64,000 nt of DNA, taken from positions 1,860,001 through 1,924,000 of the forward strand of contig NZ_CP097843.1 of assembly GCF_023611505.1 (NCBI RefSeq), in the 5' to 3' direction. This document shows, piece by piece, positions 56,392 through 64,000 of this stretch. Position 1 is the first letter of the stretch; every line of letters starts with the position of its first letter. This DNA is from Streptococcus oralis (GTDB lineage: Bacteria > Bacillota > Bacilli > Lactobacillales > Streptococcaceae). A program made the translations under genes and the position numbers. Below the pieces are notes generated by a model. It was not told the DNA's origin and did no database searches. It was given only the letters and a program-made list of their open reading frames with translations.

Positions 56392-58073
56392 TATGAAACT
56401 TGGACCTGAAGCTGGTCAACAAGCTGACCACCCACCGTTAGGTTCAGATAGAAATCCAAGGTTTTATCTCCTGTATAATACAAGGTTGGAAGCGTCAATC
56501 TTTTTTCAGTCTCGCCAACTTGAAACTCAATAGCTTGAATCTCATCCTGATAAGCGACACCATGCACACCCGTCCCTGGTTGAATCGAAATCTTAGCTTC
56601 CAAAGGACCACTACATTCTCTGCGCTTGACTGTAAAATAGGCATTTTCTCCCTTGGTCACAGCTAGACTTTTTTCTGAAAACTCTAGCTGCTGAACAGCT
56701 TCTTTTTTTGACAAGCTAGGTGTTTTATAAAGTGAAATCATAGTTAATACTGGCAAATCCTGTGCCTCTGTGATGATTACACGCACCTTCTGAGCCTCTA
56801 CCATGGATCCTCGCAAAAGGCGTTTATAGCCCACTGTAAATCCTGATCCAAACTCCTGCCAGACACCATCCAACTCTACCTGAACATGGAAAGCAACGAT
56901 GCGTTGTCCTAGCTTCAAATCTTCCCTCAGCTCGATCACATCAAAAGTTTTAGGTGACTCTAAATCGAGCTCTAAATGGACTGGCAACTCTGCATCACTT
57001 GCCCATGAACTGGTCTTCCGTCCATCTGTCAGGTTAGAACAGGCAAAGTCTGGTGATAGAGCCGGACCAGATACCTTGGCTCCCAAAGCCAAATCTTCTT
57101 TGTAGAGCTCATCACAGTAAGCTCTAAATTCATACAGTCTCTGGATATCCTTTTCGTCAAAGAGGCCATCTTTATTAGGCGGAATATTGAGCAAGAGAGG
57201 GGTTCCCCGCCCCACTGAGTGAAAGTAGATTTCGACCAATTCCTCAAGAGACTTGGGATCCTGATCCTCATGGTAAAACCAACCCGGCCGGAGGGAAACA
57301 TCTGCCTCGCCGATTGAAAACAGCGTCCCCAAGGGGTCTCCGTGCTGTAGATAATCTAATGCAGCTTCTGTCCCCAACTGGTCTGGTTTGACTTTTTGCC
57401 ACAAGGGATCCCCTGCATAGCCTCGTTCATTCCCAATCCAGCGGATACTAGTCCCTTCAGTTGAGAAAATCAAACAATCATCCTGCAAATCACGAATGGT
57501 TTCAAACCAGGTCTTAAACTCATAGTTGACTTTCTGGGCCCCTTCGCCTCGAGCACCATCCATCCACACCTCAGAGAACTTCCCGGCATTGCCATAGGCA
57601 GAATTTGACAAGATTTCCTTCAACTGAGCCAGATAGTAGCCATTGTATTCCGCTTCTCGGTCCACGTGATAGAGGGGACTGTGAGCATCCCAAGGAGACA
57701 AATACACTCCCATGTCCATGTCAAACTCAGTCGCAGCTTTGGAAACCTCAAGGAGCAAGTCCCCCTTTCCATCCCTCCAAGGGCTAGCCTTGACCGAATA
57801 ATCTGTATGTGCTGTCGGGTAGAGGACAAAACCATCGTGGTGCTTAACCACCAAAATCAGTTTTTTAAAACCTGTTTCTTTGAGTACCCGAACCCATTCA
57901 CGCGCATCCAACTTGGTCGGGTTAAAACGCTTGGGATCCTCTTGCCCACTTCCCCATTCCTGGTCATAAAAGGTATTGGGGCCAAAATGGATAAAGGCAG
58001 CTAGTTCATCCTCTAAATAATCCAGCTGGGCCTGACTTGGTAATGGTCCATGTGGTTTTATGTTCGTCATCAT
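56391..58073 (-). CDS. Alpha-L-fucosidase, GH29
   Basis: About 560 residues. HFGPNTFYDQEWGSG near the N terminus and the nucleophile Asp in SEVWMDGARGEG mark GH29; the C-terminal half (about 340-480) resembles an F5/8-type discoidin domain. No signal peptide. Start at ATG 58073 (MMTNIKPHG), since the 19-codon extension runs through two DnaA boxes and lacks a ribosome binding site. Corresponds to SP_2146. Removes fucose from N-glycan or blood-group structures. Confidence 0.9.
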   Translation of the reverse strand: MMTNIKPHGPLPSQAQLDYLEDELAAFIHFGPNTFYDQEWGSGQEDPKRFNPTKLDAREWVRVLKETGFKKLILVVKHHDGFVLYPTAHTDYSVKASPWRDGKGDLLLEVSKAATEFDMDMGVYLSPWDAHSPLYHVDREAEYNGYYLAQLKEILSNSAYGNAGKFSEVWMDGARGEGAQKVNYEFKTWFETIRDLQDDCLIFSTEGTSIRWIGNERGYAGDPLWQKVKPDQLGTEAALDYLQHGDPLGTLFSIGEADVSLRPGWFYHEDQDPKSLEELVEIYFHSVGRGTPLLLNIPPNKDGLFDEKDIQRLYEFRAYCDELYKEDLALGAKVSGPALSPDFACSNLTDGRKTSSWASDAELPVHLELDLESPKTFDVIELREDLKLGQRIVAFHVQVELDGVWQEFGSGFTVGYKRLLRGSMVEAQKVRVIITEAQDLPVLTMISLYKTPSLSKKEAVQQLEFSEKSLAVTKGENAYFTVKRRECSGPLEAKISIQPGTGVHGVAYQDEIQAIEFQVGETEKRLTLPTLYYTGDKTLDFYLNLTVGGQLVDQLQVQVS

Positions 58074-58101
58074 CTCATATCTCTTTCTCTTGTTCACAAA
58101 G

Positions 58102-58122
58102 TTATCCACAACTTGTGGATAA
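58102..58122. promoter_or_regulatory. Inverted pair of DnaA boxes
   Basis: TTATCCACA (58102-58110) and TGTGGATAA (58114-58122), both perfect, facing each other with three bases between. Confidence 0.75.
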
Positions 58123-58130
58123 GAAAACAT

Positions 58131-58556
58131 ACCTAAAAACTAGTCTTTTCAGACTCCAGCTTTTAGACCTGGAAGCTTTCACCCTAAACAAAACTTTGTC
58201 AAATAGCTTTATACTAGGGTTTCTACTAGCTTTCTAGAAAGTCACTAATATACGGAACTATTATCAGGATACTTCAACACCATGAGTTGTATGTCATTTC
58301 CTCCTAGACTTATCCACAGACTGTGAATAAACTATTATTCCAGACTGCTCTCTCCTTGACTATAACAAAAAGCGATAGTAGCGTCAATATGACTAAGATT
58401 TCTTCCTAAATCCCCTGAAAAGATTCTATAATTTGTACAATCGTAGCTTTTGCATTCGTCAGCTAGTAAGAATCAGCCAGTAGAAAATGACTGCTTTATC
58501 ACATTGTGAACAGCACAGCTGTGGTACTATAATACCTAACAACCTAATCATTTCCA
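58131..58556. other. AT-rich intergenic region upstream of GH29
   Basis: More than 400 bases with no ORF I can support. It contains the second DnaA box pair at 58310-58330. No repeat family is recognised. Confidence 0.5.
58310..58330. promoter_or_regulatory. Second inverted DnaA box pair
   Basis: TTATCCACA (58310-58318, perfect) and TGTGAATAA (58322-58330, one mismatch), with the same three-base spacing as the pair 208 bp away. Confidence 0.65.
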
Positions 58557-58583
58557 GCAAAAAATCCCGCAGATTTGCGGGAT
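58557..58583 (-). terminator. Terminator of the adc operon
   Basis: ATCCCGC AAATCT GCGGGAT followed by TTTTTT on the minus strand. Confidence 0.88.
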
Positions 58584-58594
58584 CTTCTCTTGCA

Positions 58595-60100
58595 TCAATG
58601 CGCCAACATTTCTTGGGCGATTTCTTGTCCAGATAGGTTATCTGGGTAGTAGGTTGGCCAGTTATCCATCTCTTCAAAGAGGGCTTCTTGGCTGGTACCT
58701 CCAAAGAAGATATGGAAATGTTCTGCCTTAACTGGGGCGATATTGTGGTCACTAAACTGAACATACTTGAACTGTCCAGCGTCCGCATCTGTCGCTTCAA
58801 AGAGGAAGCGCACGCCACGATTGCCTTTCTTATAAGTCAAGATTTTCTTACCGACATACTTGTAGGTGAATTTCTTGCTTTGGCCACCTTGAACAAATTC
58901 CATAGTATTATCCGTAATGTTGATCTTAGTCACATCTGTCTGATAGCCTTTTCTATAGTAGGCCTTGTACTCATCCTTTGTCATCTTGCCAGTCAACTTA
59001 GCCTTGTAGTCAAAGACTTGATCAAAAGTTCCATCCTCAAGGAAAGGATAGACAGACTGCCAGTTACCAGTATAGTCACTTAAGGTGCGGTCTTTGACAT
59101 CTGCATCCTCAAAGTAACCATTGTGAACTGTCTTGGTGTTTTCTTCCTTTTCTGGCTCGATTTCCGGTCCTTCTTGATCTGTTGTCTGCTTCAAAGCCTT
59201 GAGGTTTTTCTCCATGATAGAGATATAGTTCTCACCAGCCTTGGTTGCTTCTTCTGTCAGGCTTTCTAGCGGATTGAGCACATCTAGTTTGACGCCCGTT
59301 TCTTTTGAGAGGGTATTGGCGAGGGCTTGTGAGGCATTTTCTTCAAAGTAGATATAAGAAATCTTGTTTTTCTTGATATACTCTGTCAATTCTGCCAAAC
59401 GTGCTGCCGATGGTTCTGCATCTGGTGAGAGACCTGAGATGGATACTTGCTTGAGACCGTAGTCCAAGGCAAGGTAGTTAAAGGCAGCGTGCTGGGTCAC
59501 AAAGCTCTTTTGTTTGGCTTGAGACAAGCCATCTGTGTAGGCCTTGTCCAATGCTTGCAATTTTTCGATATAGGCAGCTGCATTCTTCTCAAAAGTCTCT
59601 TTTTTATCAGGATAATCTGCTGACAAGCTGTCACGGATATGCTCTACCAGTTTGATGGCGCGTGCTGGTGAAAGCCAAACGTGGGGATCGTAGTCGTGAT
59701 GGTGACCCTCACCGCCATGGTCATGTCCTTCCTCTTCTTCCTCACCACCTGGCAAGAGGAGCATATCACCTGTCGCCTTGATGGTTTTCACTTTTTTCTT
59801 ATCCAAGGATTCTAGCAATTTAGGAACCCAAGTTTCCATATTTTCATTTTCATAGACAAAGGTATCTGCGTCTTGGATTTTGGCAACTGCCTTGGCAGAC
59901 GGTTCGTATTCGTGAGGTTCTGTACCAGCACCGATTAGAAGTTCTACATTTGCAGTATCTCCCGCGACTTGCTTGGTAAATTCGTAGACAGGGTAAAAGG
60001 TTGTCACGATATTTAGCTTCCCCTCTGCCTGCTTTTGATTGGAACAAGCCACTAAAAACAAGGCACATAGACTAGCTAGTAGTAAGCTAATTTTTTTCAT
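58595..60100 (-). CDS. adcA: Zinc-binding lipoprotein AdcA
   Basis: 501 residues. Lipobox LVAC (cysteine 19); an N-terminal ZnuA-like cluster A-I domain with zinc ligand H63, His-rich loop at 126-135 (HDHGGEGHHH) and H140; a C-terminal ZinT domain from about residue 320 (HNGYFEDADVKDRTLSDYTG). It captures Zn2+ for AdcBC. Last gene of adcR-adcC-adcB-adcA. Length is normal for the streptococcal two-domain form. Confidence 0.96.
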   Translation of the reverse strand: MKKISLLLASLCALFLVACSNQKQAEGKLNIVTTFYPVYEFTKQVAGDTANVELLIGAGTEPHEYEPSAKAVAKIQDADTFVYENENMETWVPKLLESLDKKKVKTIKATGDMLLLPGGEEEEEGHDHGGEGHHHDYDPHVWLSPARAIKLVEHIRDSLSADYPDKKETFEKNAAAYIEKLQALDKAYTDGLSQAKQKSFVTQHAAFNYLALDYGLKQVSISGLSPDAEPSAARLAELTEYIKKNKISYIYFEENASQALANTLSKETGVKLDVLNPLESLTEEATKAGENYISIMEKNLKALKQTTDQEGPEIEPEKEENTKTVHNGYFEDADVKDRTLSDYTGNWQSVYPFLEDGTFDQVFDYKAKLTGKMTKDEYKAYYRKGYQTDVTKINITDNTMEFVQGGQSKKFTYKYVGKKILTYKKGNRGVRFLFEATDADAGQFKYVQFSDHNIAPVKAEHFHIFFGGTSQEALFEEMDNWPTYYPDNLSGQEIAQEMLAH

Positions 60101-60109
60101 TTCATTCTC

Positions 60110-60916
60110 CTATTTGATAAAGCGTTTCAGTAGACTGACTAACAAAAAGACAGCTACAAAGATAATGGTAATACTAGCGCTGGCAGGGGTTTCCGCATAG
60201 TAGGAAATATAGAGACCTGCCACCATTCCCAAAAAGCCAATAGCACTAGCTAGCAACATAACGGATTTAAAGTTTTTCCCCAGACGAAGGGCAATACTAG
60301 CTGGCAAGACCATAATGGTCGACACCAAAAGGGCTCCTGCAGCTGGAATCATAAGGGCAATGGCCACCCCTGTCACCATGTTAAAGAGGATAGACATAGT
60401 ACGAACTGGTAAGCCATCCACAAAGGCCGTATCCTCATCAAAAGTCAGGATATACATTGGTCGCAAGAACAAGAAAGTCAAGAGTAAAACGACCGCAGCA
60501 ATAACAAAGAGGGCAATGACCTGCTCCTGACTAATGGTCACAATAGACCCAAAGAGATATTGGTCCAAACTCATGGAACTCGAACTTTTTCCCTTACTCA
60601 TCACGATAAGGGAGACTGCAAGCCCTGTAGACATGAGGATGGCAGTTCCGATTTCCATAAAGTTCTTGTAAACCGTACGGAGATACTCTAGAAAGACCGC
60701 AGCGATCAGGACGATAGCAATGGTTGAAATCGTTGGAGAAATCCCCAGAACCAGACCAAAGGCTACACCTGAAAGTGAGACGTGACTGAGTGTATCACTC
60801 ATGAGACTCTGACGACGCAAGATAAGGAAGGTTCCAAGAACTGGAGAAAAGAGACTCATGGCAATGACCGCCAAGAAGGCACGCTGCATGAAGTCATAAG
60901 ATAACAAACTAAGCAT
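60110..60916 (-). CDS. adcB: Zinc ABC transporter permease AdcB
   Basis: 268 residues with about eight membrane helices, of the ABC-3 family (ZnuB/TroC). [20 protein letters not shown] is the typical segment. It overlaps adcC by 8 bases and is 9 bases upstream of adcA. Imports zinc delivered by AdcA. Confidence 0.95.
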   Translation of the reverse strand: MLSLLSYDFMQRAFLAVIAMSLFSPVLGTFLILRRQSLMSDTLSHVSLSGVAFGLVLGISPTISTIAIVLIAAVFLEYLRTVYKNFMEIGTAILMSTGLAVSLIVMSKGKSSSSMSLDQYLFGSIVTISQEQVIALFVIAAVVLLLTFLFLRPMYILTFDEDTAFVDGLPVRTMSILFNMVTGVAIALMIPAAGALLVSTIMVLPASIALRLGKNFKSVMLLASAIGFLGMVAGLYISYYAETPASASITIIFVAVFLLVSLLKRFIK

Positions 60917-61613
60917 GTTCCACCTCCTGGTCGCTTTCGTGAACGTTGAAACAACGCCACGGCGAGTCTTGGTTACGGACTAGATGAATATTGCGATCCG
61001 CATAGTCCTTGACCTCCTCAGGGTCATGGGTAATCATCAAAACAGCCTTGCCATGATGATGGGCACTATGGTGCATGAGTTCGTAAAATTCATTTTTGCT
61101 TCCAGCATCCATCCCTGTCGTCGGCTCATCCAAGACAAAGATATCTGGGTCAGAAGCAAACATCCGTGCAATAACCGCCCGTTGCTTTTGCCCACCAGAG
61201 AGGGAGCCAATTCGTTTATCACGGTGTTCCCACATACCAACTGAGTCTAGACTGGCCTTGATATGCTCCTCATCGTGGGCATTCAAACGACGGAACCAGC
61301 CCTTTCGCGGATAGCGACCCGACTTGACAAATTCATAAACTGTACTTGGAAAACCAGCATTAAAACTGGCAATCTGCTGAGGAAGATAAGCTATCCTAAG
61401 CTTTTTACCATGAGTGTTTGTCTTTGAGATGGTTACCTTGCCAAGTCTCGGCTGCAAGATGCCCAGACTCGCCTTGATAAGCGTCGTCTTGGCAGCCCCA
61501 TTTTCACCAGTCAGGGTGACAAACTCCCCACTATCAACACTATAGTTGATATGCTCGAGGACAGGTTCCTTGTCATAATAGAAAGACAAGTCCTCTACTG
61601 TAATATACCGCAT
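60909..61613 (-). CDS. adcC: Zinc ABC transporter ATPase AdcC
   Basis: 234 residues. ABC signature [15 protein letters not shown] and Walker [11 protein letters not shown] are normal. The Walker A reads GENGAAKTT, so the last glycine of GxxGxGKT is Ala. I recall pneumococcal AdcC showing the same, so this is likely a family feature and not damage. Starts overlapping the adcR stop by one base. Confidence 0.95.
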   Translation of the reverse strand: MRYITVEDLSFYYDKEPVLEHINYSVDSGEFVTLTGENGAAKTTLIKASLGILQPRLGKVTISKTNTHGKKLRIAYLPQQIASFNAGFPSTVYEFVKSGRYPRKGWFRRLNAHDEEHIKASLDSVGMWEHRDKRIGSLSGGQKQRAVIARMFASDPDIFVLDEPTTGMDAGSKNEFYELMHHSAHHHGKAVLMITHDPEEVKDYADRNIHLVRNQDSPWRCFNVHESDQEVEHA

Positions 61614-62053
61614 TATTTGATTTCTCCTACTAAAGCAGTTAAAAACCGCTGGATAACTTCTTGTTCATTTGGAGTAAACTGACTTGCCACTTGTTCATAG
61701 GCTAAGAGCGTGTGTTCATGATGATGGTGGTGTTCCTCTGCCACTGGTCGAGCCAGCTCTGTCAGTTGATAAAAAATCACACGCGCATCCTTTGGATCTC
61801 TCGATGTCTCTAACATGCCCTCTTTGACCAAAGACTTGATAGCCTTGGTCACTGCCGCCTGACTGACATTAAGGCGACGGGCCAGCTCCGAGTTGGTTAA
61901 GGATTCTTCCGACAAGAGCATGAGGATGTGTTCCTGAGTGTTGGTCAAGGCTACGTCACTCGTGCAATGCCCAATTAGAATTTCATGCTGGTTCTCAGAT
62001 CTCAAGATCACCTCGTTTAAAAAGTTATCGATTTCCTGTGCAAGCTGTCTCAT
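61613..62053 (-). CDS. adcR: Zinc-responsive MarR repressor AdcR
   Basis: 146-residue winged-helix protein. [20 protein letters not shown] is the DNA-reading region and [16 protein letters not shown] holds zinc-ligand histidines. It represses adc and other zinc-uptake genes when zinc is bound. First gene of the operon, with an AdcR box overlapping its own promoter region. Confidence 0.96.
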   Translation of the reverse strand: MRQLAQEIDNFLNEVILRSENQHEILIGHCTSDVALTNTQEHILMLLSEESLTNSELARRLNVSQAAVTKAIKSLVKEGMLETSRDPKDARVIFYQLTELARPVAEEHHHHHEHTLLAYEQVASQFTPNEQEVIQRFLTALVGEIK

Positions 62054-62110
62054 GTGTTACTCCTTCCCTAGCTATCTTTTCCGTAAAAAAACTTAGATAA
62101 CCACCGATTC

Positions 62111-62149
62111 TTTACTGGTTAATTATATCATAAACCAAAAAAGAGTCAA
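62111..62149 (-). promoter_or_regulatory. adc promoter with AdcR box
   Basis: On the minus strand TTGACT (62149-62144), 16 bases, TATAAT (62127-62122), then TTAACCAGTAAA (62122-62111), which differs from the AdcR consensus TTAACYRGTTAA at one base. The box follows the -10, so binding would block initiation. Confidence 0.8.
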
Positions 62150-62202
62150 GGGAAAAAGGAGTAAAAACGTTTCCCTAGACTCTTCTAGATGTGAAATTTA
62201 AC

Positions 62203-64000
62203 CTATTTTAGCTTTGGTTTTCTGCTCGATAAGATACCTGCCAGACCAGCTACCATTCCCATCAAGAGCAAGAAGATGGATTGTTCACTTCCTGTATTTG
62301 GGAGAGCTTTTTCTGAGACAACTGCCTTCTTGCTAAATTGACCTGCCACCTCATAAGTCAATGGCACATTCGTAGTCGCATCGCTAGCAGCTGCATTCGT
62401 TTGAGGCGTTTCTACCGGCAGACTAAAGATTGTAGAATCCACAGAAATCGTCCGCGAGTTTGGATTGATCTTTTCATACTGGGTCAAATCAGCAGTTTTC
62501 AAATATTCTTCAAAAGCTGCATCCATAGATGGGCCTTCTTCACGCGCGCCACCTAACATAGTGTAGCCATCGCCACCCGCAGCTAGAAAATCATTAGTTG
62601 CAAGATAGTAGGTTTTTGCGAGGTCTAGGAGATCATAACGACCAGTTGTGCGGTTTTTAACCTGAATAGCCAAGACACGTTTACCTGATGGTAGGTTGGT
62701 ATCATAGTAGACCTTCACACCCGAAACTTGCAAGAAGCCACCACTTGGCTCTAACAATGGTTGGCCGTTCTCATCCAAGACCTTCTTGCCATCCTTATCG
62801 ACCTGCAAGATAGATCCGAGTGACTTTTCAAACATATCCAATACTTGTTGCCCCGTCACTTGGATTTGTGAGATGGTATTTCCAAATGGAAGAACCGCAA
62901 TGACATTGCCTTTCGTAATCGGTTTGCCTTTTGCAATAGTTTCACGCAAGCCACCACCATTTGTCACAGCGATGTCAGTCGGATGGCTAAATCCTGTCTG
63001 ACCATACTGATAGAGAGAATCTGCTACAACGTTTCCGAGGTTGGTTTCACGAACCCGAACGTTTTCACGATCTCCATTGAGTTCTACAGGGCTGTTTGAA
63101 ACGACTTCAACAGCATTTTTAGCATCGTATTTTTGTTTAATGTCTTTGACTAGTTTTTCAACTGTTGGATTAGCTGGTAATTTTTTAGCATCAGCAGCCG
63201 GAATCTGAGTTGGATTGCCCAAAAGCTGACGTGATTTGTAGGTGATTTTCCCTACATTATGAAGGTAGCTTCCTGTCTGGTTATAGGTAACATTGTCTCC
63301 ATAAGTCGTTGATTCTACTGTATGAGAGTGACCGTCGATTACTGTTACGCGTTTCCCTTTCAAACGAGGATTTTTAGACAAGGCTTCTGCCAAAGTTGAA
63401 CCACGCCATTCGACTGGGGTTGTGGTATCCACACCCAAGTGAGCCAGCACAACATAGTGTTTGTAGTCCTTACCTTCTGCACGAGCCTTGGCTTGAACTT
63501 CTTCGATGACCTTATTGACTTCAGAGATTGGATCTGTAAAAGTTACCCCTTTGACATTTTTAGGGTGAGTTTTGGTAGCTGTTTCAGGTGTTGTCACGCC
63601 GATTACAACAAACTCATCACCTTCCACAGTCTTATCTTTATCAACGATTGTAGAAGCTTCAAAAAGACGAGCTCCATTGACATAAGTATTGGAGCTAAGT
63701 AATGGGAATTTCAAGATTTCCTTGTATTTTTTAACTTCATCAAGACCAAAGTCAAACTCATGGTTTCCTACTGCCATGGCATCATACTGCATCTTATTAA
63801 GAATTTCAGCACGCGCTTCACCCTTTGTAGAGTTGGAAATCGGTAAACCTTGGAAGGCGTCTCCCGCATCTACGACGAGAGTCGTTTGATTTGATTTCGC
63901 GCGTTCCTGCTCAATGACAGTCGCCAACTTGGCATCACCAATTACTCCCTTTTCCTCTACAATACGACCATGGACATCATTGGTGTGTAAGATAACGGTG
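62203..64000 (-). CDS. Wall-anchored 5'-nucleotidase, 5' end outside the window
   Basis: At least 599 residues are in the window; the frame stays open to base 64000, where it reads ILHTNDVHGRIVEEKG, the first metallophosphatase motif. GNHEFDFGLDEVKK and IDGHSHTVES give further metal ligands, and the C-terminal 5'-nucleotidase domain (GGLRETIAKGKPI, NDFLAAGGDGYTML) is complete. It ends in a sortase signal LPNTGSEQSIFLLL with SSRKPKLK. It would hydrolyse extracellular nucleotides to adenosine or other nucleosides, an immune-evasion function in related streptococci. Signal peptide lies outside. Confidence 0.92.
   Translation of the reverse strand, partial: TVILHTNDVHGRIVEEKGVIGDAKLATVIEQERAKSNQTTLVVDAGDAFQGLPISNSTKGEARAEILNKMQYDAMAVGNHEFDFGLDEVKKYKEILKFPLLSSNTYVNGARLFEASTIVDKDKTVEGDEFVVIGVTTPETATKTHPKNVKGVTFTDPISEVNKVIEEVQAKARAEGKDYKHYVVLAHLGVDTTTPVEWRGSTLAEALSKNPRLKGKRVTVIDGHSHTVESTTYGDNVTYNQTGSYLHNVGKITYKSRQLLGNPTQIPAADAKKLPANPTVEKLVKDIKQKYDAKNAVEVVSNSPVELNGDRENVRVRETNLGNVVADSLYQYGQTGFSHPTDIAVTNGGGLRETIAKGKPITKGNVIAVLPFGNTISQIQVTGQQVLDMFEKSLGSILQVDKDGKKVLDENGQPLLEPSGGFLQVSGVKVYYDTNLPSGKRVLAIQVKNRTTGRYDLLDLAKTYYLATNDFLAAGGDGYTMLGGAREEGPSMDAAFEEYLKTADLTQYEKINPNSRTISVDSTIFSLPVETPQTNAAASDATTNVPLTYEVAGQFSKKAVVSEKALPNTGSEQSIFLLLMGMVAGLAGILSSRKPKLK

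Noticed and set aside
58131..58556. Degenerate BOX or RUP element in the long AT-rich gap
   Set aside because: I found no convincing match to the boxA or RUP termini by eye.

Overview
The window is a chromosomal segment of a mitis-group Streptococcus close to, but not, S. pneumoniae. I base this on low-GC DNA, strong AGGAGG ribosome binding sites, and many genes whose order I recall from the pneumococcal origin-proximal regions. pspA, which sits beside mnmA in pneumococci, is absent. I see no rRNA, tRNA, CRISPR array, intact insertion sequence or prophage.

Layout. 0-9.7 kb holds an Rgg-type regulator, the t6A genes tsaB-rimI-tsaD, two small membrane ORFs, rpoY-rnjA, mnmG, a NUDIX hydrolase and mnmA. 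9.7-14.1 kb holds an amino-acid binding lipoprotein with argG-argH, and a LysM wall protein. 14.3-20.8 kb holds serine dehydratase sdaAB/sdaAA, a HAD phosphatase, a WbpM/CapD-type dehydratase with a glycosyltransferase, and an MFS exporter. 20.9-23.2 kb is an AT-rich retron: ncRNA plus a reverse transcriptase fused to a Toprim domain, split by a +1 frameshift in an A tract. It sits between the MFS gene and a PadR-DUF1700-DUF4097 operon. 26-29.4 kb holds a hypothetical gene, trhO, a bacteriocin-immunity-like gene and a CPBP protease. 29.5-33 kb is the N-glycan ABC transporter ngtS/ngtP2/ngtP1 with a cre site. 33-41.6 kb is variable: a lipoprotein, two small membrane genes and a 1983-residue LPXTG mucin-binding-type adhesin with near-identical 540-bp repeats. 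41.8-48.7 kb and 54.2-58.1 kb form an N-glycan degradation cluster (GH20, ROK, GH38, GH125, GH92, GH29). It is interrupted at 48.8-54.2 kb by a class Ib ribonucleotide reductase operon (nrdI, nrdE and two different R2 genes) and a divergent FNR-like regulator. 58.1-58.4 kb carries DnaA boxes. 58.6-62.1 kb is the zinc operon adcRCBA, and 62.2 kb to the end is a wall-anchored 5'-nucleotidase cut by the window edge.

How it works together. The Ngt transporter, the adhesin and the exoglycosidases fit a host-glycan foraging lifestyle: bind glycoproteins, import released N-glycans, and trim them to hexoses. The two blocks (ngt side and glycosidase side) lie on opposite sides of oriC in pneumococcus as I remember it, so their meeting here suggests an origin-symmetric inversion.

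The strongest leads are as follows. (1) The nrd operon encodes a normal R2 followed by the same NrdE tail motif on a paralogue that lacks two metal ligands in a pattern unlike the known metal-free class Ie. Its control region has two NrdR boxes in helical phase and an FNR-type box matching the adjacent regulator. (2) The RT-Toprim retron has a clear a1/a2 ncRNA and a homopolymer frameshift that may be an on/off switch, decay or an assembly error. (3) There is a DnaA-box cluster outside any replication gene.
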